From Massilia phyllostachyos (lineage in GTDB: Bacteria; Pseudomonadota; Gammaproteobacteria; Burkholderiales; Burkholderiaceae_D), in NCBI RefSeq assembly GCF_021044825.1, contig NZ_JAJNOC010000004.1, positions 372,001 to 436,000 on the forward strand: a stretch of 64,000 nt of DNA, read 5' to 3'. Shown here piece by piece: positions 1 through 8,362 of this stretch. Under the pieces are notes generated by a model. That model did no database searches, had not been told where the DNA came from, and was given only the letters and a program-made list of their open reading frames with translations. Position numbers and translations under genes: made by a program. The stretch's first letter is position 1; each line of letters starts with the position of its first letter.

Positions 1-1
1 C

Positions 2-514
2 CTGAACGAGATGGTCGGCACCGGCATCTACGGCGAGAAGTTCGGCAACATCGCCTACCGCGACAGCTTCATGGGCCCGATGACCTTCGCGCCCACCGTG
101 ATCAAGCAGCGTGACGATGGCATCGAGGTCTCCATCAACATGCGCCGCCCGCAGGGCAAGACGATCGCCCAGCTGACCGACGAGGTGAACGCCGCGCTGG
201 CCCAGTGGCAGAGCCGCCAGGTTCCGCTGGCGAACGTCACGGTGCGCATCAGCGACCCCTGGCTGCAGAAGAATGCGCCGCAGCTGCCGACCCTGATGGG
301 CGTGTTCTCGTACTTCACCGGCATGAAGGACCCGCAACCGGTCTCGGTCGGCGGCGGCACCAACTCGCGCCTGTTCCCGAGCGCGGTCAGTTTCGGTCCG
401 GCGATGCCGGGCAAGGTCTACACCGGCCATTCGGAGCACGAGTTCATGACCGAGAAGCAGTTGCTGCTGAACCTGCAGATGTACACGGCGGTGCTGGTGG
501 AGCTCGCCAAATAA
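2..514 (+). CDS. M20 family dipeptidase, C-terminal part
   Basis: This is the 3' end of a gene that begins before the window; about 170 residues are visible. The end of the protein has the GGGTNSR stretch and a later GHSEHEF motif, which resemble the C-terminal catalytic region of M20 zinc dipeptidases of the PepV/Sapep type, where the last metal-ligand histidine lies. Such enzymes hydrolyse dipeptides in the cytoplasm using two zinc ions. The gene stops at a TAA and is followed 23 nt later by a strong terminator, so it does not form an operon with the galactose genes. The N-terminal metal ligands are outside the window, so activity cannot be judged. Confidence 0.75.
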   Translation: MNEMVGTGIYGEKFGNIAYRDSFMGPMTFAPTVIKQRDDGIEVSINMRRPQGKTIAQLTDEVNAALAQWQSRQVPLANVTVRISDPWLQKNAPQLPTLMGVFSYFTGMKDPQPVSVGGGTNSRLFPSAVSFGPAMPGKVYTGHSEHEFMTEKQLLLNLQMYTAVLVELAK

Positions 515-537
515 ATCTGGATGACATCGGCATTCGC

Positions 538-569
538 AAAGCCCCGGCACTGACCGGGGCTTTGTTTTT
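538..569 (+). terminator. Rho-independent terminator of the dipeptidase gene
   Basis: A perfect 10-bp stem (AAAGCCCCGG / CCGGGGCTTT, loop of six) is followed by GTTTTT. It lies 23 nt after the upstream stop codon and isolates the galactose operon from the dipeptidase gene. Confidence 0.9.
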
Positions 570-650
570 GGTAGGTATCCGACCATTCCCGCTCATGCAG
601 AGTTTGTAGGTGCATGGCTCGCCGAGATGTGCCAAAACATCTGATCGTAT

Positions 651-668
651 TGTAGGACCGTGCCTACA
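651..668. promoter_or_regulatory. Inverted repeat upstream of galT, possible operator
   Basis: TGTAGG and CCTACA are separated by six bases. It lies in the 338-nt non-coding stretch before galT, which otherwise shows no convincing gene. It could be an operator or an RNA hairpin. No regulator gene is adjacent in the window. Confidence 0.35.
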
Positions 669-723
669 AAAGAGGTGTCCGCACTATGGCTTAAACCCCG
701 TTTCCCTTGGTGCGACAAGGACC

Positions 724-740
724 TATGCTGCAACAGCATA
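724..740. promoter_or_regulatory. Second inverted repeat upstream of galT, possible operator
   Basis: TATGCTG and CAGCATA flank a 3-bp centre, giving a 17-bp palindrome about 170 nt before the galT start. The size and symmetry suit a dimeric repressor site. The identity of any binding protein is unknown. Confidence 0.4.
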
Positions 741-907
741 TTTCCGTTACAGGGGCGGTATTAACGGCTGGAAAATGCACGAATGCCAGGGAGAAAATGT
801 GGTGAAAACAGCATGATAGGATGGTTTTTCAGAACGCGAGGACCCCGGTTCGGCCGGTGTCGGCTCGCGCGCATTCGCTCAACCATGCCCGACATTCACT
901 GGACGCC

Positions 908-2002
908 ATGCACAGCCAAGATCTCAAGAAGCCGGACGGACGCAACATCACCCTGTACAGCAACCAGCCGATCCCGGAAGGCCTCACCGCGCCCAGCCCG
1001 TTTCCCGATCCGCAGCACGCCAACCCGCACCTGCGCTGGCACCCGCTGCGCGGCGAATGGGTGACCTACGCGGCCTTCCGCCAGAACCGCACCTACCAGC
1101 CGCCGCCGCAGTACAACCCGCTGGCGCCGATCAGCGATCCCGAGCACCCGACCGAGATGCCGGCCGGCGACTACGAGATCGCCGTGTTCGACAACCGCTT
1201 TCCCTCGCTGGCGCTGGAGTCGCACGACCCGCCTACCGTCACGGTGCCGACCGCGCCCGCCAACGGCCACTGCGAAGTGGTGGTGTTCACCCAGGATCCG
1301 AACAGTTCGCTGGCCTCGCTGCCGTTGTCGCGCATCGAGCTGCTGCTGTCGGTCTGGGGCGACCGCACCACGCGGGTAGGCAGCCATCCGAACATCCACT
1401 ACGTGCTGCCGTTCGAGAACCGCGGCGCGGAAGTCGGCGTGACCCTGCACCATCCGCATGGCCAGATCTACTCCTATCCCTTCATCCCGGCGGTGCCGGC
1501 GCGCCAGCTGGCGCAGGAGCGCGAATACTTCCTGCAGCACGGCAGCAGCCTGCTGTGCGACATGGCGCGCGACGAGGCCGCCGACGGCAAGCGCGTGCTG
1601 TACCAGGACGATTACGCGATCGCCTTCGTGCCGGCCTGCGCCCGCTACCCCTACGAGGTGTGGGTGATGCCGACCGCGCCGTGCAAGGATTTCGCCGCGC
1701 TCACGCCGCCGCAGCGCGAAGGCCTGGCGCGCGCATTGAAGACCGTGCTGCTCAAGTTCGAGACCTTGTGGAACCGGCCCTTCCCCTACCTGATGGCCTG
1801 GTACCAGGCGCCCACCGACGGCGCCGAGCATCCGGAGACCCAGCTGCACGCCCAGTTCTATCCGCCTTACCGCACCAAGGACCGCCTGAAGTACCTGGCC
1901 GGCACCGAGCTCGCGGCCGGCATGTTCGCGATGGACGTGCTGCCCGAGACCACGGCCTATGAGCTGCAGCAGGTCGAGGTGAGTCTGGAGGACCGCGCAT
2001 GA
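908..2002 (+). CDS. galT: galactose-1-phosphate uridylyltransferase
   Basis: The protein (364 aa) is GalT of the Leloir pathway: UDP-glucose plus galactose-1-phosphate gives glucose-1-phosphate plus UDP-galactose in the cytoplasm. The active-site motif H182-P-H184-G-Q186 is present, where the second histidine is the nucleophile carrying UMP in the family. Length matches bacterial GalT (about 350 aa). The frame is open further upstream, but the ATG at 908 gives the family-typical N-terminus (KKPDGRNITLYS), so it is preferred. The stop overlaps the next start by 4 nt (ATGA), the first of several overlaps in a four-gene operon. Two palindromes upstream may control it. No galE or regulator is present. 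Confidence 0.95.
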   Translation: MHSQDLKKPDGRNITLYSNQPIPEGLTAPSPFPDPQHANPHLRWHPLRGEWVTYAAFRQNRTYQPPPQYNPLAPISDPEHPTEMPAGDYEIAVFDNRFPSLALESHDPPTVTVPTAPANGHCEVVVFTQDPNSSLASLPLSRIELLLSVWGDRTTRVGSHPNIHYVLPFENRGAEVGVTLHHPHGQIYSYPFIPAVPARQLAQEREYFLQHGSSLLCDMARDEAADGKRVLYQDDYAIAFVPACARYPYEVWVMPTAPCKDFAALTPPQREGLARALKTVLLKFETLWNRPFPYLMAWYQAPTDGAEHPETQLHAQFYPPYRTKDRLKYLAGTELAAGMFAMDVLPETTAYELQQVEVSLEDRA

Positions 2003-3102
2003 CGGCAGGGATGGACGCGCGCGCGGCGGAAGTCGCGGACAAGCTGGCGGTCCTGCGCGCGCAACTCGCAGCGGCGAGCGGGGGTGCGATCCGGCTGCGC
2101 GGCGTCGACTGGTTCGCCTGGCTGACGGCCGGCGGCTCGAGCGCGGTGCTGCACACCACCGACGCCGGCGTCGCCGAGGTGCTCGTGACGCCGGAAGAGG
2201 CCTGCATCCTGACCGACGAGATCGAGGCCGAGCGCCTGCGCGTCGAGGAGATCCCGGCCGGCTTCACCTTCCACATCGAGCCCTGGGCCGAGCCCGAGCT
2301 GCGCGAACGCTACGTGCAGGGCGCGGCCGCCGGACGCACCATCTTTTCCGACCGTCCCGCCAACGGCGAGCAGCCGCTGCCGCACGCCCTGAAGCTGCGC
2401 CGCCTGGTGCTGGACGAGGGCGAGCGTGAACGCTATCGTCTGCTGGGCCGCGAGGCGGCCGAGGCGATGACGGAAGTGCTGCGCCGCGCCCAACCCGACT
2501 GGACCGAACATCAGCTGGCCGGCGCCGGCGCCGACGCCCTGTGGCGGCGCGGCATCCATCCGGCCCTGGTGCTGGCGGCCGGCGCGCGCCGCCTGGCGGC
2601 CTACCGCAACGCGACGCCGTCGATTGAACCGATCGGGCAGCAGGCCATGCTGGTGTTCTGCGCGCGCCGCCACGGCCTGCACGCCAGCCTGACCCGCTTC
2701 GTGACCTTCGGCACGGCCCCGCTGGACGATCAGCGCGCGCTGATGGAGGTCGAGGCCACGGCCCTGGCCGACGTCCAGCCGGGCAAGTCGCTGTCGGCCG
2801 TGTACCACACGCTGGCGGCCGCCTACAAGCATGCCGACCGCGAGAACGCGATCCGCGAGCACCACCAGGGCGGCATCACCGGCTACCGGGCGCGCGAGAT
2901 CGTGGCCAGCCCGAGCACCGCGACCGAGCTGGAGGAGGGCATGGCCTTCGCCTTCAATCCGAGCTTCGCGGGCGTGAAAATCGAAGACACTTTCCTGCTC
3001 GGGCCAGATGGCCTCGAGAATCTCACGTTCGACCCGGCCTGGCCGGCGCTGGACGTACATGGCCGCAAGCGGCCCCTTTGGCTGGAGGCGCAATCATGCT
3101 GA
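1999..3102 (+). CDS. M24 (pita-bread) family protein, probably catalytically dead
   Basis: The protein (367 aa) has an N-terminal creatinase-like part and a C-terminal M24 methionine/Xaa-Pro aminopeptidase-like fold. The five metal ligands of the family (Asp, Asp, His, Glu, Glu) are largely missing. At the first Asp position there is F220 (MLVFCAR), at the second S230 (HASLTR), and the first Glu is replaced by N320 (AFNPS). A candidate His (H288/H289) and the last Glu (E329 in KIEDT) remain. This suggests loss of metallopeptidase activity; the alignment was made by eye. The gene overlaps galT by 4 nt and galK by 7 nt, so it is translationally coupled inside a sugar operon, where a peptidase makes little sense. 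A regulatory, scaffolding or sugar-binding role is possible but speculative. Confidence 0.75.
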   Translation: MTAGMDARAAEVADKLAVLRAQLAAASGGAIRLRGVDWFAWLTAGGSSAVLHTTDAGVAEVLVTPEEACILTDEIEAERLRVEEIPAGFTFHIEPWAEPELRERYVQGAAAGRTIFSDRPANGEQPLPHALKLRRLVLDEGERERYRLLGREAAEAMTEVLRRAQPDWTEHQLAGAGADALWRRGIHPALVLAAGARRLAAYRNATPSIEPIGQQAMLVFCARRHGLHASLTRFVTFGTAPLDDQRALMEVEATALADVQPGKSLSAVYHTLAAAYKHADRENAIREHHQGGITGYRAREIVASPSTATELEEGMAFAFNPSFAGVKIEDTFLLGPDGLENLTFDPAWPALDVHGRKRPLWLEAQSC

Positions 3103-4184
3103 ACCCCGACACCTTCTTCGGCGGCGCGCCGGAAGTGAACGCGTCGGCCCCCGGGCGCGTCAACCTGCTCGGCGAGCACACCGACTACAACGACGGCTTC
3201 ATGCTGCCGGTCGCCACGCCCCAGCGCACGCTGGTGGCGATGAGCCGCAGCGGCGACGGGCATTTCCACCTGTATTCGCCGACCTTCGACGACACCGTCA
3301 CCTTCGCGGCCGACGGCAGCCCGCCGCAGGGCTTCGGCAGCTACATCGAGGGCTGCATCCGGCTGGTGCAGGCCGAGGGGGTGGAGGTGCCGCCGCTGCG
3401 CGTCTACATCACCACCGATCTGCCGGTCGGCTCGGGCCTGTCGTCCTCTGCGGCGCTCGAGGTGGCGACCCTGCGCGCCATGCGCGCGCTGCTCGGCTTC
3501 GAACTCGACGACGTCAAGCTGGCGCGCATCGCCCAGCGCGCCGAGATCGAGTACGCCCACGTGAACTGCGGGATCATGGACCAGATGGCGTCCAGCCTGT
3601 GCGACGAGAACAATATGCTGTTCATCGATGCGCGCACGCTCGAGCATCGCCTGGTGCAGATGCCGGCCGGGACCGAACTGATCGTGATCGACTCGGGCGT
3701 GGCGCGCACCCTGGCGGCCAGCAAGTACAACGAACGCCGCGCCGAGTGCGAGGAAGCGTCGCGCAAGCTGGGCGTGCAGGCGCTGCGCGACGTGACCGAT
3801 CCGTCCACGGTGGAAGGCTTGCCGTCGCCGATGCGCGAGCGCGCCCGCCACGTGGTGCAGGAAAACCTGCGCGTGCTGGAGGCGGCGCAGGGCGTGAGCC
3901 CGGAGCGCTTCGGCGAACTGATGAACGCTTCGCACTTCAGCCTGCGCGACGATTACGAAGTCTCGATCCCCGAGCTCGACGAACTGTGCGCGCGCCTGCG
4001 CGAGCAGCCCGGCGTGCTGGGGGCGCGCCTGACCGGCGCTGGTTTCGGCGGCGCCTGCGTGGCGCTGTGCCGTGCCGGACAGGCGCAGGAAGCGGCCGCC
4101 AACGCGCTGGCGGCCTACAACAAGAATGACCGTCAAGGCCGGATCCTGATCCCGGTTCCGGCTGAACAGAAAGGACAACAATGA
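3096..4184 (+). CDS. galK: galactokinase
   Basis: The protein (362 aa) is a GHMP-superfamily kinase that phosphorylates alpha-D-galactose at C1 with ATP. It has the galactokinase signature around residues 20-31 (GRVNLLGEHTDY), the GHMP phosphate-binding loop at 110-121 (PVGSGLSSSAAL) and the C-terminal glycine motif LTGAGFGGAC. The ATG at 3096 is preceded by GGAGG at a suitable distance and overlaps the end of the M24 gene by 7 nt. Together with GalT it converts galactose, probably released by the downstream GH2 enzyme, to glucose-1-phosphate. Confidence 0.97.
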   Translation: MLNPDTFFGGAPEVNASAPGRVNLLGEHTDYNDGFMLPVATPQRTLVAMSRSGDGHFHLYSPTFDDTVTFAADGSPPQGFGSYIEGCIRLVQAEGVEVPPLRVYITTDLPVGSGLSSSAALEVATLRAMRALLGFELDDVKLARIAQRAEIEYAHVNCGIMDQMASSLCDENNMLFIDARTLEHRLVQMPAGTELIVIDSGVARTLAASKYNERRAECEEASRKLGVQALRDVTDPSTVEGLPSPMRERARHVVQENLRVLEAAQGVSPERFGELMNASHFSLRDDYEVSIPELDELCARLREQPGVLGARLTGAGFGGACVALCRAGQAQEAAANALAAYNKNDRQGRILIPVPAEQKGQQ

Positions 4185-6007
4185 ATCAGTTCGAGTATCC
4201 CCGTCCCCAATTGGTGCGCGACAACTGGATCAACCTCAACGGCACCTGGCGCTTCACCTTCGACGACGAGCTGAAGTACTCGATGCCGGAGGGTGTCGGC
4301 GAATGGACCCACGAGATCACCGTGCCCTTCGCGCCCGAGACGGAAATGAGTGGCATCCAGGACACCGGTTTCCACCGCGCCGTCTGGTACGAGCGCGAAT
4401 TCGAGCTCAGCCCGAACGGCAAGCGCACCATCCTGCACTTCGGCGCGGTCGACTACGCTGCGCGGGTGTGGGTCAACGGCCAGCTGGTGGCCGAGCACGA
4501 AGGCGGCCATACGCCGTTCCAGGCCGACATCACCGGCGCCATGAACGCCGACGGCAAGCAGGTGGTGACCGTGTTCGTCGAGGACGACCCGGCCGACCTG
4601 GCGAAACCGCGCGGCAAGCAGGACTGGCTGCTGGAACCGCACTCGATCTGGTATCCGCGCACCACCGGCATCTGGCAGACCGTGTGGGTCGAGCAGGTGG
4701 AAGACACCTATATCGCCTCGCTGCGCTGGACCCCGATTTTCGAGACCTACGAGATCGGCTGCGAAGTGTTCGCCGCCGGCCACACCCAAGAAGAGCTGTT
4801 CGTCGAGGTCAAGATCTGGCACGGCGAGCAATTGCTGGCGGACGATTACTACAAGCTGCTGGGGGGCGAGGCGAACCGCAAGATCGCGCTGTCCGACCCC
4901 GGCATCGACGATTCGCGTAATGAAATCCTGTGGAGTCCGGAACGTCCGACCCTGCTCGATGCCGAGGTGACCTTGCGCTGCGGCGACCGCGTGCTCGACC
5001 GCATCCGCTCCTACACGGCGCTGCGCTCGGTCTCGATCAACCGCGACCGCTTCATGCTCAATGGCCGTCCCTACCAGCTGCGCCTGGTGCTGGACCAGGG
5101 CTACTGGCCGGAATCCTTCATGACCGCGCCCTCGGACGAGCACCTGAAACGCGACGTCGAGCTGGTGAAATTGATGGGCTTCAACGGCGTGCGCAAGCAC
5201 CAGAAGATCGAGGATCCGCGCTTCCTGTACTGGGCCGACAGGCTGGGCCTCTTGGTGTGGGAAGAGATGCCGTCGGCCTACCGCTTCAGCTCGCGCGCCA
5301 TCAGCCGCATGGTGAGCGAATGGACGGAAGCGATCCAGCGCGACTACAGCCACCCCTGCATCATCGTGTGGGTCGCCTTCAACGAATCGTGGGGCGTGCC
5401 GAACCTGACCTTGACGCAGGCGCACCGCAACGCGGTCGAGGCCCTGTACCACCTGACGCGCACCCTGGACTCGACCCGTCCGGTGATCGGCAACGACGGC
5501 TGGGAAGCCTCGGCCACCGACATCCTCGGCATCCACGACTATGATTGCGACCCGGAAAAGCTGGAGGCGCGCTATGCCGTCACCGACCCGGTGCGGACCC
5601 TGTTCGATCAGCGGCGTCCGGGCGGCCGCATCCTGACCCTGGACGGCTTCCCGCACCGCGGCCAGCCGATCGTGCTGACCGAATTCGGCGGCATCGCCTA
5701 CGATCCGAAGCAGGACCCGGACGCCGACAAGACGACCTGGGGCTATTCGCGCGCGCACTCGGCCGACAGCTACCTGTCGCTGTACCGCAGGCTGCTGAAG
5801 GTCGTGAACGAAACCTTCATGTTCAGCGGTTTCTGCTATACCCAGTTCACCGATACCTTCCAGGAGGCGAACGGCCTGCTCAATGCCGACCGCACGCCGA
5901 AGCTGCCGCTGGACGTCATCAGCGCCGCCACCCGCAACGTGGCGCAGCAGAAGAAGGACATCGAGACGGAAGGCGACGGCATTCCGGGCGGAACCGGCAT
6001 GCCCTGA
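4181..6007 (+). CDS. glycoside hydrolase family 2, probable beta-galactosidase
   Basis: The protein (608 aa) has the GH2 order: sugar-binding jelly-roll (about 10-180), immunoglobulin-like domain (about 180-285) and a TIM barrel. The acid/base is E402 in FNESWG and the nucleophile is E501 in LTEFGG. The length is closer to short GH2 beta-galactosidase/beta-glucuronidase types than to LacZ (about 1000 aa). There is no signal peptide, so it should act in the cytoplasm on imported glycosides. The ATGA overlap with galK and the gal context favour beta-galactosidase, but beta-glucuronidase or another GH2 specificity cannot be excluded. Confidence 0.85.
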   Translation: MNQFEYPRPQLVRDNWINLNGTWRFTFDDELKYSMPEGVGEWTHEITVPFAPETEMSGIQDTGFHRAVWYEREFELSPNGKRTILHFGAVDYAARVWVNGQLVAEHEGGHTPFQADITGAMNADGKQVVTVFVEDDPADLAKPRGKQDWLLEPHSIWYPRTTGIWQTVWVEQVEDTYIASLRWTPIFETYEIGCEVFAAGHTQEELFVEVKIWHGEQLLADDYYKLLGGEANRKIALSDPGIDDSRNEILWSPERPTLLDAEVTLRCGDRVLDRIRSYTALRSVSINRDRFMLNGRPYQLRLVLDQGYWPESFMTAPSDEHLKRDVELVKLMGFNGVRKHQKIEDPRFLYWADRLGLLVWEEMPSAYRFSSRAISRMVSEWTEAIQRDYSHPCIIVWVAFNESWGVPNLTLTQAHRNAVEALYHLTRTLDSTRPVIGNDGWEASATDILGIHDYDCDPEKLEARYAVTDPVRTLFDQRRPGGRILTLDGFPHRGQPIVLTEFGGIAYDPKQDPDADKTTWGYSRAHSADSYLSLYRRLLKVVNETFMFSGFCYTQFTDTFQEANGLLNADRTPKLPLDVISAATRNVAQQKKDIETEGDGIPGGTGMP

Positions 6008-6056
6008 GTCTTGATCCGGTCCGGCCGGGCAGGGCCGGGCAAACACGGGCAAACAC

Positions 6057-6085
6057 AAAAGCGCGCACCACCGGTGCGCGTTTTT
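6057..6085 (+). terminator. terminator of the galactoside operon
   Basis: An 8-bp GC stem (CGCGCACC / GGTGCGCG, 3-nt loop) is preceded by AAAAG and followed by TTTTT, 50 nt after the GH2 stop. The A tract on the left could also end the converging lipoprotein transcript. Confidence 0.9.
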
Positions 6086-6128
6086 CCTTGGGGCGTGCCT
6101 GGCGATGGCGGGCTCGGCCGCGCCCCTT

Positions 6129-6719
6129 TCAGCGCTGGATGACGCCGCTGCTGACGTTCACCCGGTCGCCGCTGCGGAAGTCCGGCGTGGTCTCCTGCGT
6201 GATGACCTGGCTGCTGCCGTCGTCCATGCGCACGGTGATGCGGTAGCTGTTGGCGCTGCCGGTGCTGCCCGCCGCGCCGCTCGAGCCGGTGCTGCCCGCG
6301 CTGCCGGAACTCCCCGCGCTGCCGGACGGCGGCATTACCTCGATGGCCAGCACGGTGCTGTTGGGCGAGGCGGCGCCGGCGGTGGTGGCGCCCGCGCTGC
6401 CGGATGCGCCGCTGCTGGTGCTGCCGGACTGGTCCCAGCCGGACGAACCGCTGCTGCCCGAGGTGCCCGACGTGCCCGAACTGCCGCTGGTGCCGGTGGG
6501 GTTGCCAGACGCATCGGTGGCGCTGCCCGAGCCGTAGCTGCTCGAACCGCCGGTGCCGGTCGAACCGCTCGTGCCGCTCGACCCGCCCGAGGTGCTGCTG
6601 GTGCCCGAACTGCCGCTCGAGGACTCGCCGCTGCCGCCGCGCATGGAGGAGCACCCCGCCATGCCCAGCGACACCGCCAGCAAGCCCGCCAGGATCATGC
6701 TCTGGTGTTTTTGCTTCAT
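6129..6719 (-). CDS. Ser/Gly-rich repetitive lipoprotein
   Basis: The protein (196 aa) starts with a lipoprotein signal peptide ending in the lipobox MAGC (Cys at about 22), so it should be lipidated and envelope-anchored. Residues about 25-140 are low complexity, built of SGSSG/GTSG-type units with a second Ser/Gly/Ala segment nearer the end. The C-terminal 40 residues (SYRITVRMDDGSSQ onward, ending GVIQR) form a compact beta-rich-looking unit that may be the functional part. The ATG at 6719 has a clear AAGGAG ribosome site. Function is unknown; a surface spacer presenting the C-terminal module is one reading. Confidence 0.75.
   Translation of the reverse strand: MKQKHQSMILAGLLAVSLGMAGCSSMRGGSGESSSGSSGTSSTSGGSSGTSGSTGTGGSSSYGSGSATDASGNPTGTSGSSGTSGTSGSSGSSGWDQSGSTSSGASGSAGATTAGAASPNSTVLAIEVMPPSGSAGSSGSAGSTGSSGAAGSTGSANSYRITVRMDDGSSQVITQETTPDFRSGDRVNVSSGVIQR
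6250..6640 (-). repeat. low-complexity Ser/Gly coding repeats
   Basis: The centre of the lipoprotein gene consists of degenerate short units encoding Gly and Ser (plus-strand words such as GCTGCCGGA and GTGCCCGA). Such tracts are prone to length change by slippage. Confidence 0.7.
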
Positions 6720-7000
6720 GATTAACTCCTTATGGTGGATGTTCATATCGAGGGTGTGAAAACACCGCCAGGGCAAGCGGTCCGGCGATCCGGCGCCGAG
6801 TCGACGACAGTACGCTAGTACGGCAAGACGAGGCAACGCAGCCATGGCGGAATTTTTCATACCCTCGTCAGATGCGTGACGATGCAAGCTGCCACTGGAG
6901 TGAGAGGGGCGAAGCGCGCCAGCGTTCCGGCTGACTCGGGTTGGAGCTGAGCTGAATCAAGCAGGCTGTGGAAGCCGCAATTTCCGGACAGTCAAAATGG

Positions 7001-7459
7001 TCAGCGCCGGCGCGTGGCTTCGGCGGGCGGGACCAGGAAGGCGAGCGCCGTGCTGGTCAGGCAGGCCGCGGCGACGTCAATCATCCAGTCGGCGACGGCG
7101 CCACTGCGGTAGGGCAGGAAACTCTGCACCAGCTCGTCGCCGGCGCCCATCAGCGCGATCGCCAGCACCGCCTTGGCGGCGCGCACCGGCCCGCTTCCGC
7201 TACTGCCGAGGAACCACAGCATGGACAGGAAGGCATAGGTCAGTCCGTGAAGCACCACGCCCGGCGCGAATTCGCCGACCTCGGCGCGCGCGCCGGGGAT
7301 CGAACCGGCCACAATCACCCCCGCATACAGCAGCAGGGCCAGCTTGATGCGGGCGGGACGCAGGCGGGGATCGAGCAGCAGCAGCGACAGGACGGCGGGC
7401 ATGACGGCAGGGCGTTGGGCAAATGCCAACGATATCATGCCGCCCTGCTTGGCGGCCAC
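7001..7459 (-). CDS. VanZ-like family membrane protein
   Basis: The protein (152 aa) has about four hydrophobic segments and the VanZ-like signature GAGDELVQSFLPYR followed by ADWMIDV, with the conserved D-E and D-W residues. VanZ-like proteins are small inner-membrane proteins of uncertain biochemical role; VanZ itself gives low-level teicoplanin resistance. The start is uncertain: GTG at 7459 has AGGA nine bases upstream, while ATGs at 7438 and 7402 are alternatives with weaker sites. It lies 13 nt after the zinc-ribbon gene on the same strand and is probably co-transcribed with it. Confidence 0.75.
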   Translation of the reverse strand: MAAKQGGMISLAFAQRPAVMPAVLSLLLLDPRLRPARIKLALLLYAGVIVAGSIPGARAEVGEFAPGVVLHGLTYAFLSMLWFLGSSGSGPVRAAKAVLAIALMGAGDELVQSFLPYRSGAVADWMIDVAAACLTSTALAFLVPPAEATRRR

Positions 7460-7472
7460 ACCGCTTTCCTGC

Positions 7473-7784
7473 TCAGATCGTGAGCGCCGGGGCGCCGTCC
7501 CGGTAATGGGCGTCGAAACAGCTCTCGCAATCGGGACAGAACAGGTGCGCCATGCGCACGCTGTTCTGTCGCAGCACGAGCTTCAGGTGGGTCTGCTGGC
7601 ACTTCGGACAGACTTCGCGCACGCTGCCGAAGGTCAGCAGCGTGAGGGACATGCCGGTGTCGCCGGAGCGGTCGATGACGGCGTGGGGGTTGAGTTCGCT
7701 CAGAACAAGATTGCCGTCGACGTGGCTGCGGCGGCAGGCGACGCCGGATTCGGGCGGATGCGCAGAGGTCGCATGAAAACTCAT
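7473..7784 (-). CDS. small zinc-ribbon protein
   Basis: The protein (103 aa) has two Cys pairs, CPKC and CPDC, about 25 residues apart, which would form one zinc ribbon in the C-terminal half. The N-terminal 45 residues are polar and featureless. The ATG at 7784 is preceded by CGGGAGC. I do not recognise a named family. It sits upstream of the VanZ-like gene in a likely two-gene unit, about 150 nt downstream of the terminator of the candidate small RNA. Confidence 0.6.
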   Translation of the reverse strand: MSFHATSAHPPESGVACRRSHVDGNLVLSELNPHAVIDRSGDTGMSLTLLTFGSVREVCPKCQQTHLKLVLRQNSVRMAHLFCPDCESCFDAHYRDGAPALTI

Positions 7785-7931
7785 AAAACAAGCTCCCGTT
7801 ATCTGTTGTCGGCATCCCTACGGATGAGGGGAACGCAGGGTGCGAGATTCATCATAGCCAAATCCGGCGCTGCTTCAAGCTGTTCCGCCAGATTTCGTGA
7901 GCATGCTGCCAATGCAAAGAGAGGCGCGGAG

Positions 7932-7960
7932 AAAAAAATGCCCGCCAGGAACTGGCGGGC
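7932..7960 (-). terminator. Rho-independent terminator of the candidate sRNA
   Basis: Read on the minus strand, a perfect 9-bp stem (GCCCGCCAG / CTGGCGGGC, 3-nt loop) is followed by one base and then seven Ts. No protein gene ends within 400 nt upstream of it on this strand, which implies a non-coding transcript. Confidence 0.85.
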
Positions 7961-8063
7961 ACAACCCAAGATCGGGCCAAGAGACGTATTCGGTTGGTGT
8001 GTTGCACCCTTGGCGCAGCACACCTGCTGCAACCACGCATATCGGTTGCGTGTGTGGCAGGTG
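7932..8063 (-). ncRNA. candidate small RNA with intrinsic terminator
   Basis: The 578-nt space between the zinc-ribbon gene and the SDR gene holds a minus-strand unit that looks transcribed. A TATACT -10-like box lies at 8075-8070. It is followed by a nested stem (CACCTGC/GCAGGTG enclosing GCAACC/GGTTGC), then GCCAAG pairing with CTTGGC, then a strong terminator. No ORF of note lies in it. It could be a free-standing sRNA of about 130 nt or a 5' leader prematurely terminated before the zinc-ribbon gene. It does not obviously match 6S RNA or tmRNA. Confidence 0.45.
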
Positions 8064-8199
8064 AGTCAAAGTATATGGGCTGATTGTGACCACGCTATGA
8101 CGCGTATCAAGCGTATGTTTGAAACGTCGAACTGATCCAGAGATCCCCGATCTGAACCATATCGCGCAGGACGCGCGGACCAGGGTGTTTTGAACGGGC

Positions 8200-8224
8200 A
8201 AAAAAAAGCCCGCTCGAGGCGGGC
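8200..8224 (-). terminator. terminator downstream of the SDR gene
   Basis: On the minus strand a GCCCGC/GCGGGC stem is followed by a run of eight Ts (plus-strand A run 8200-8207). It is 139 nt beyond the SDR stop codon. The stretch 8225-8362 between them is AT-richer than its surroundings and shows no ORF. Confidence 0.8.
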
Positions 8225-8362
8225 TTAAAACTATTTTCTTGGAGGAGAATAGTGGAGACAGGTGCCATTATGTTGCGACGCGATATATATGTCCAATTGC
8301 AAATACAGATACCAGACATTGATTTATCGCATATCTAGTGCAACTGTCTCTTTCTCGCAAAA

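Noticed and set aside
8225-8362. AT-rich stretch after the SDR gene as a possible gene or tRNA
   Set aside because: No cloverleaf, no ORF with plausible codon use; taken as untranslated downstream region.
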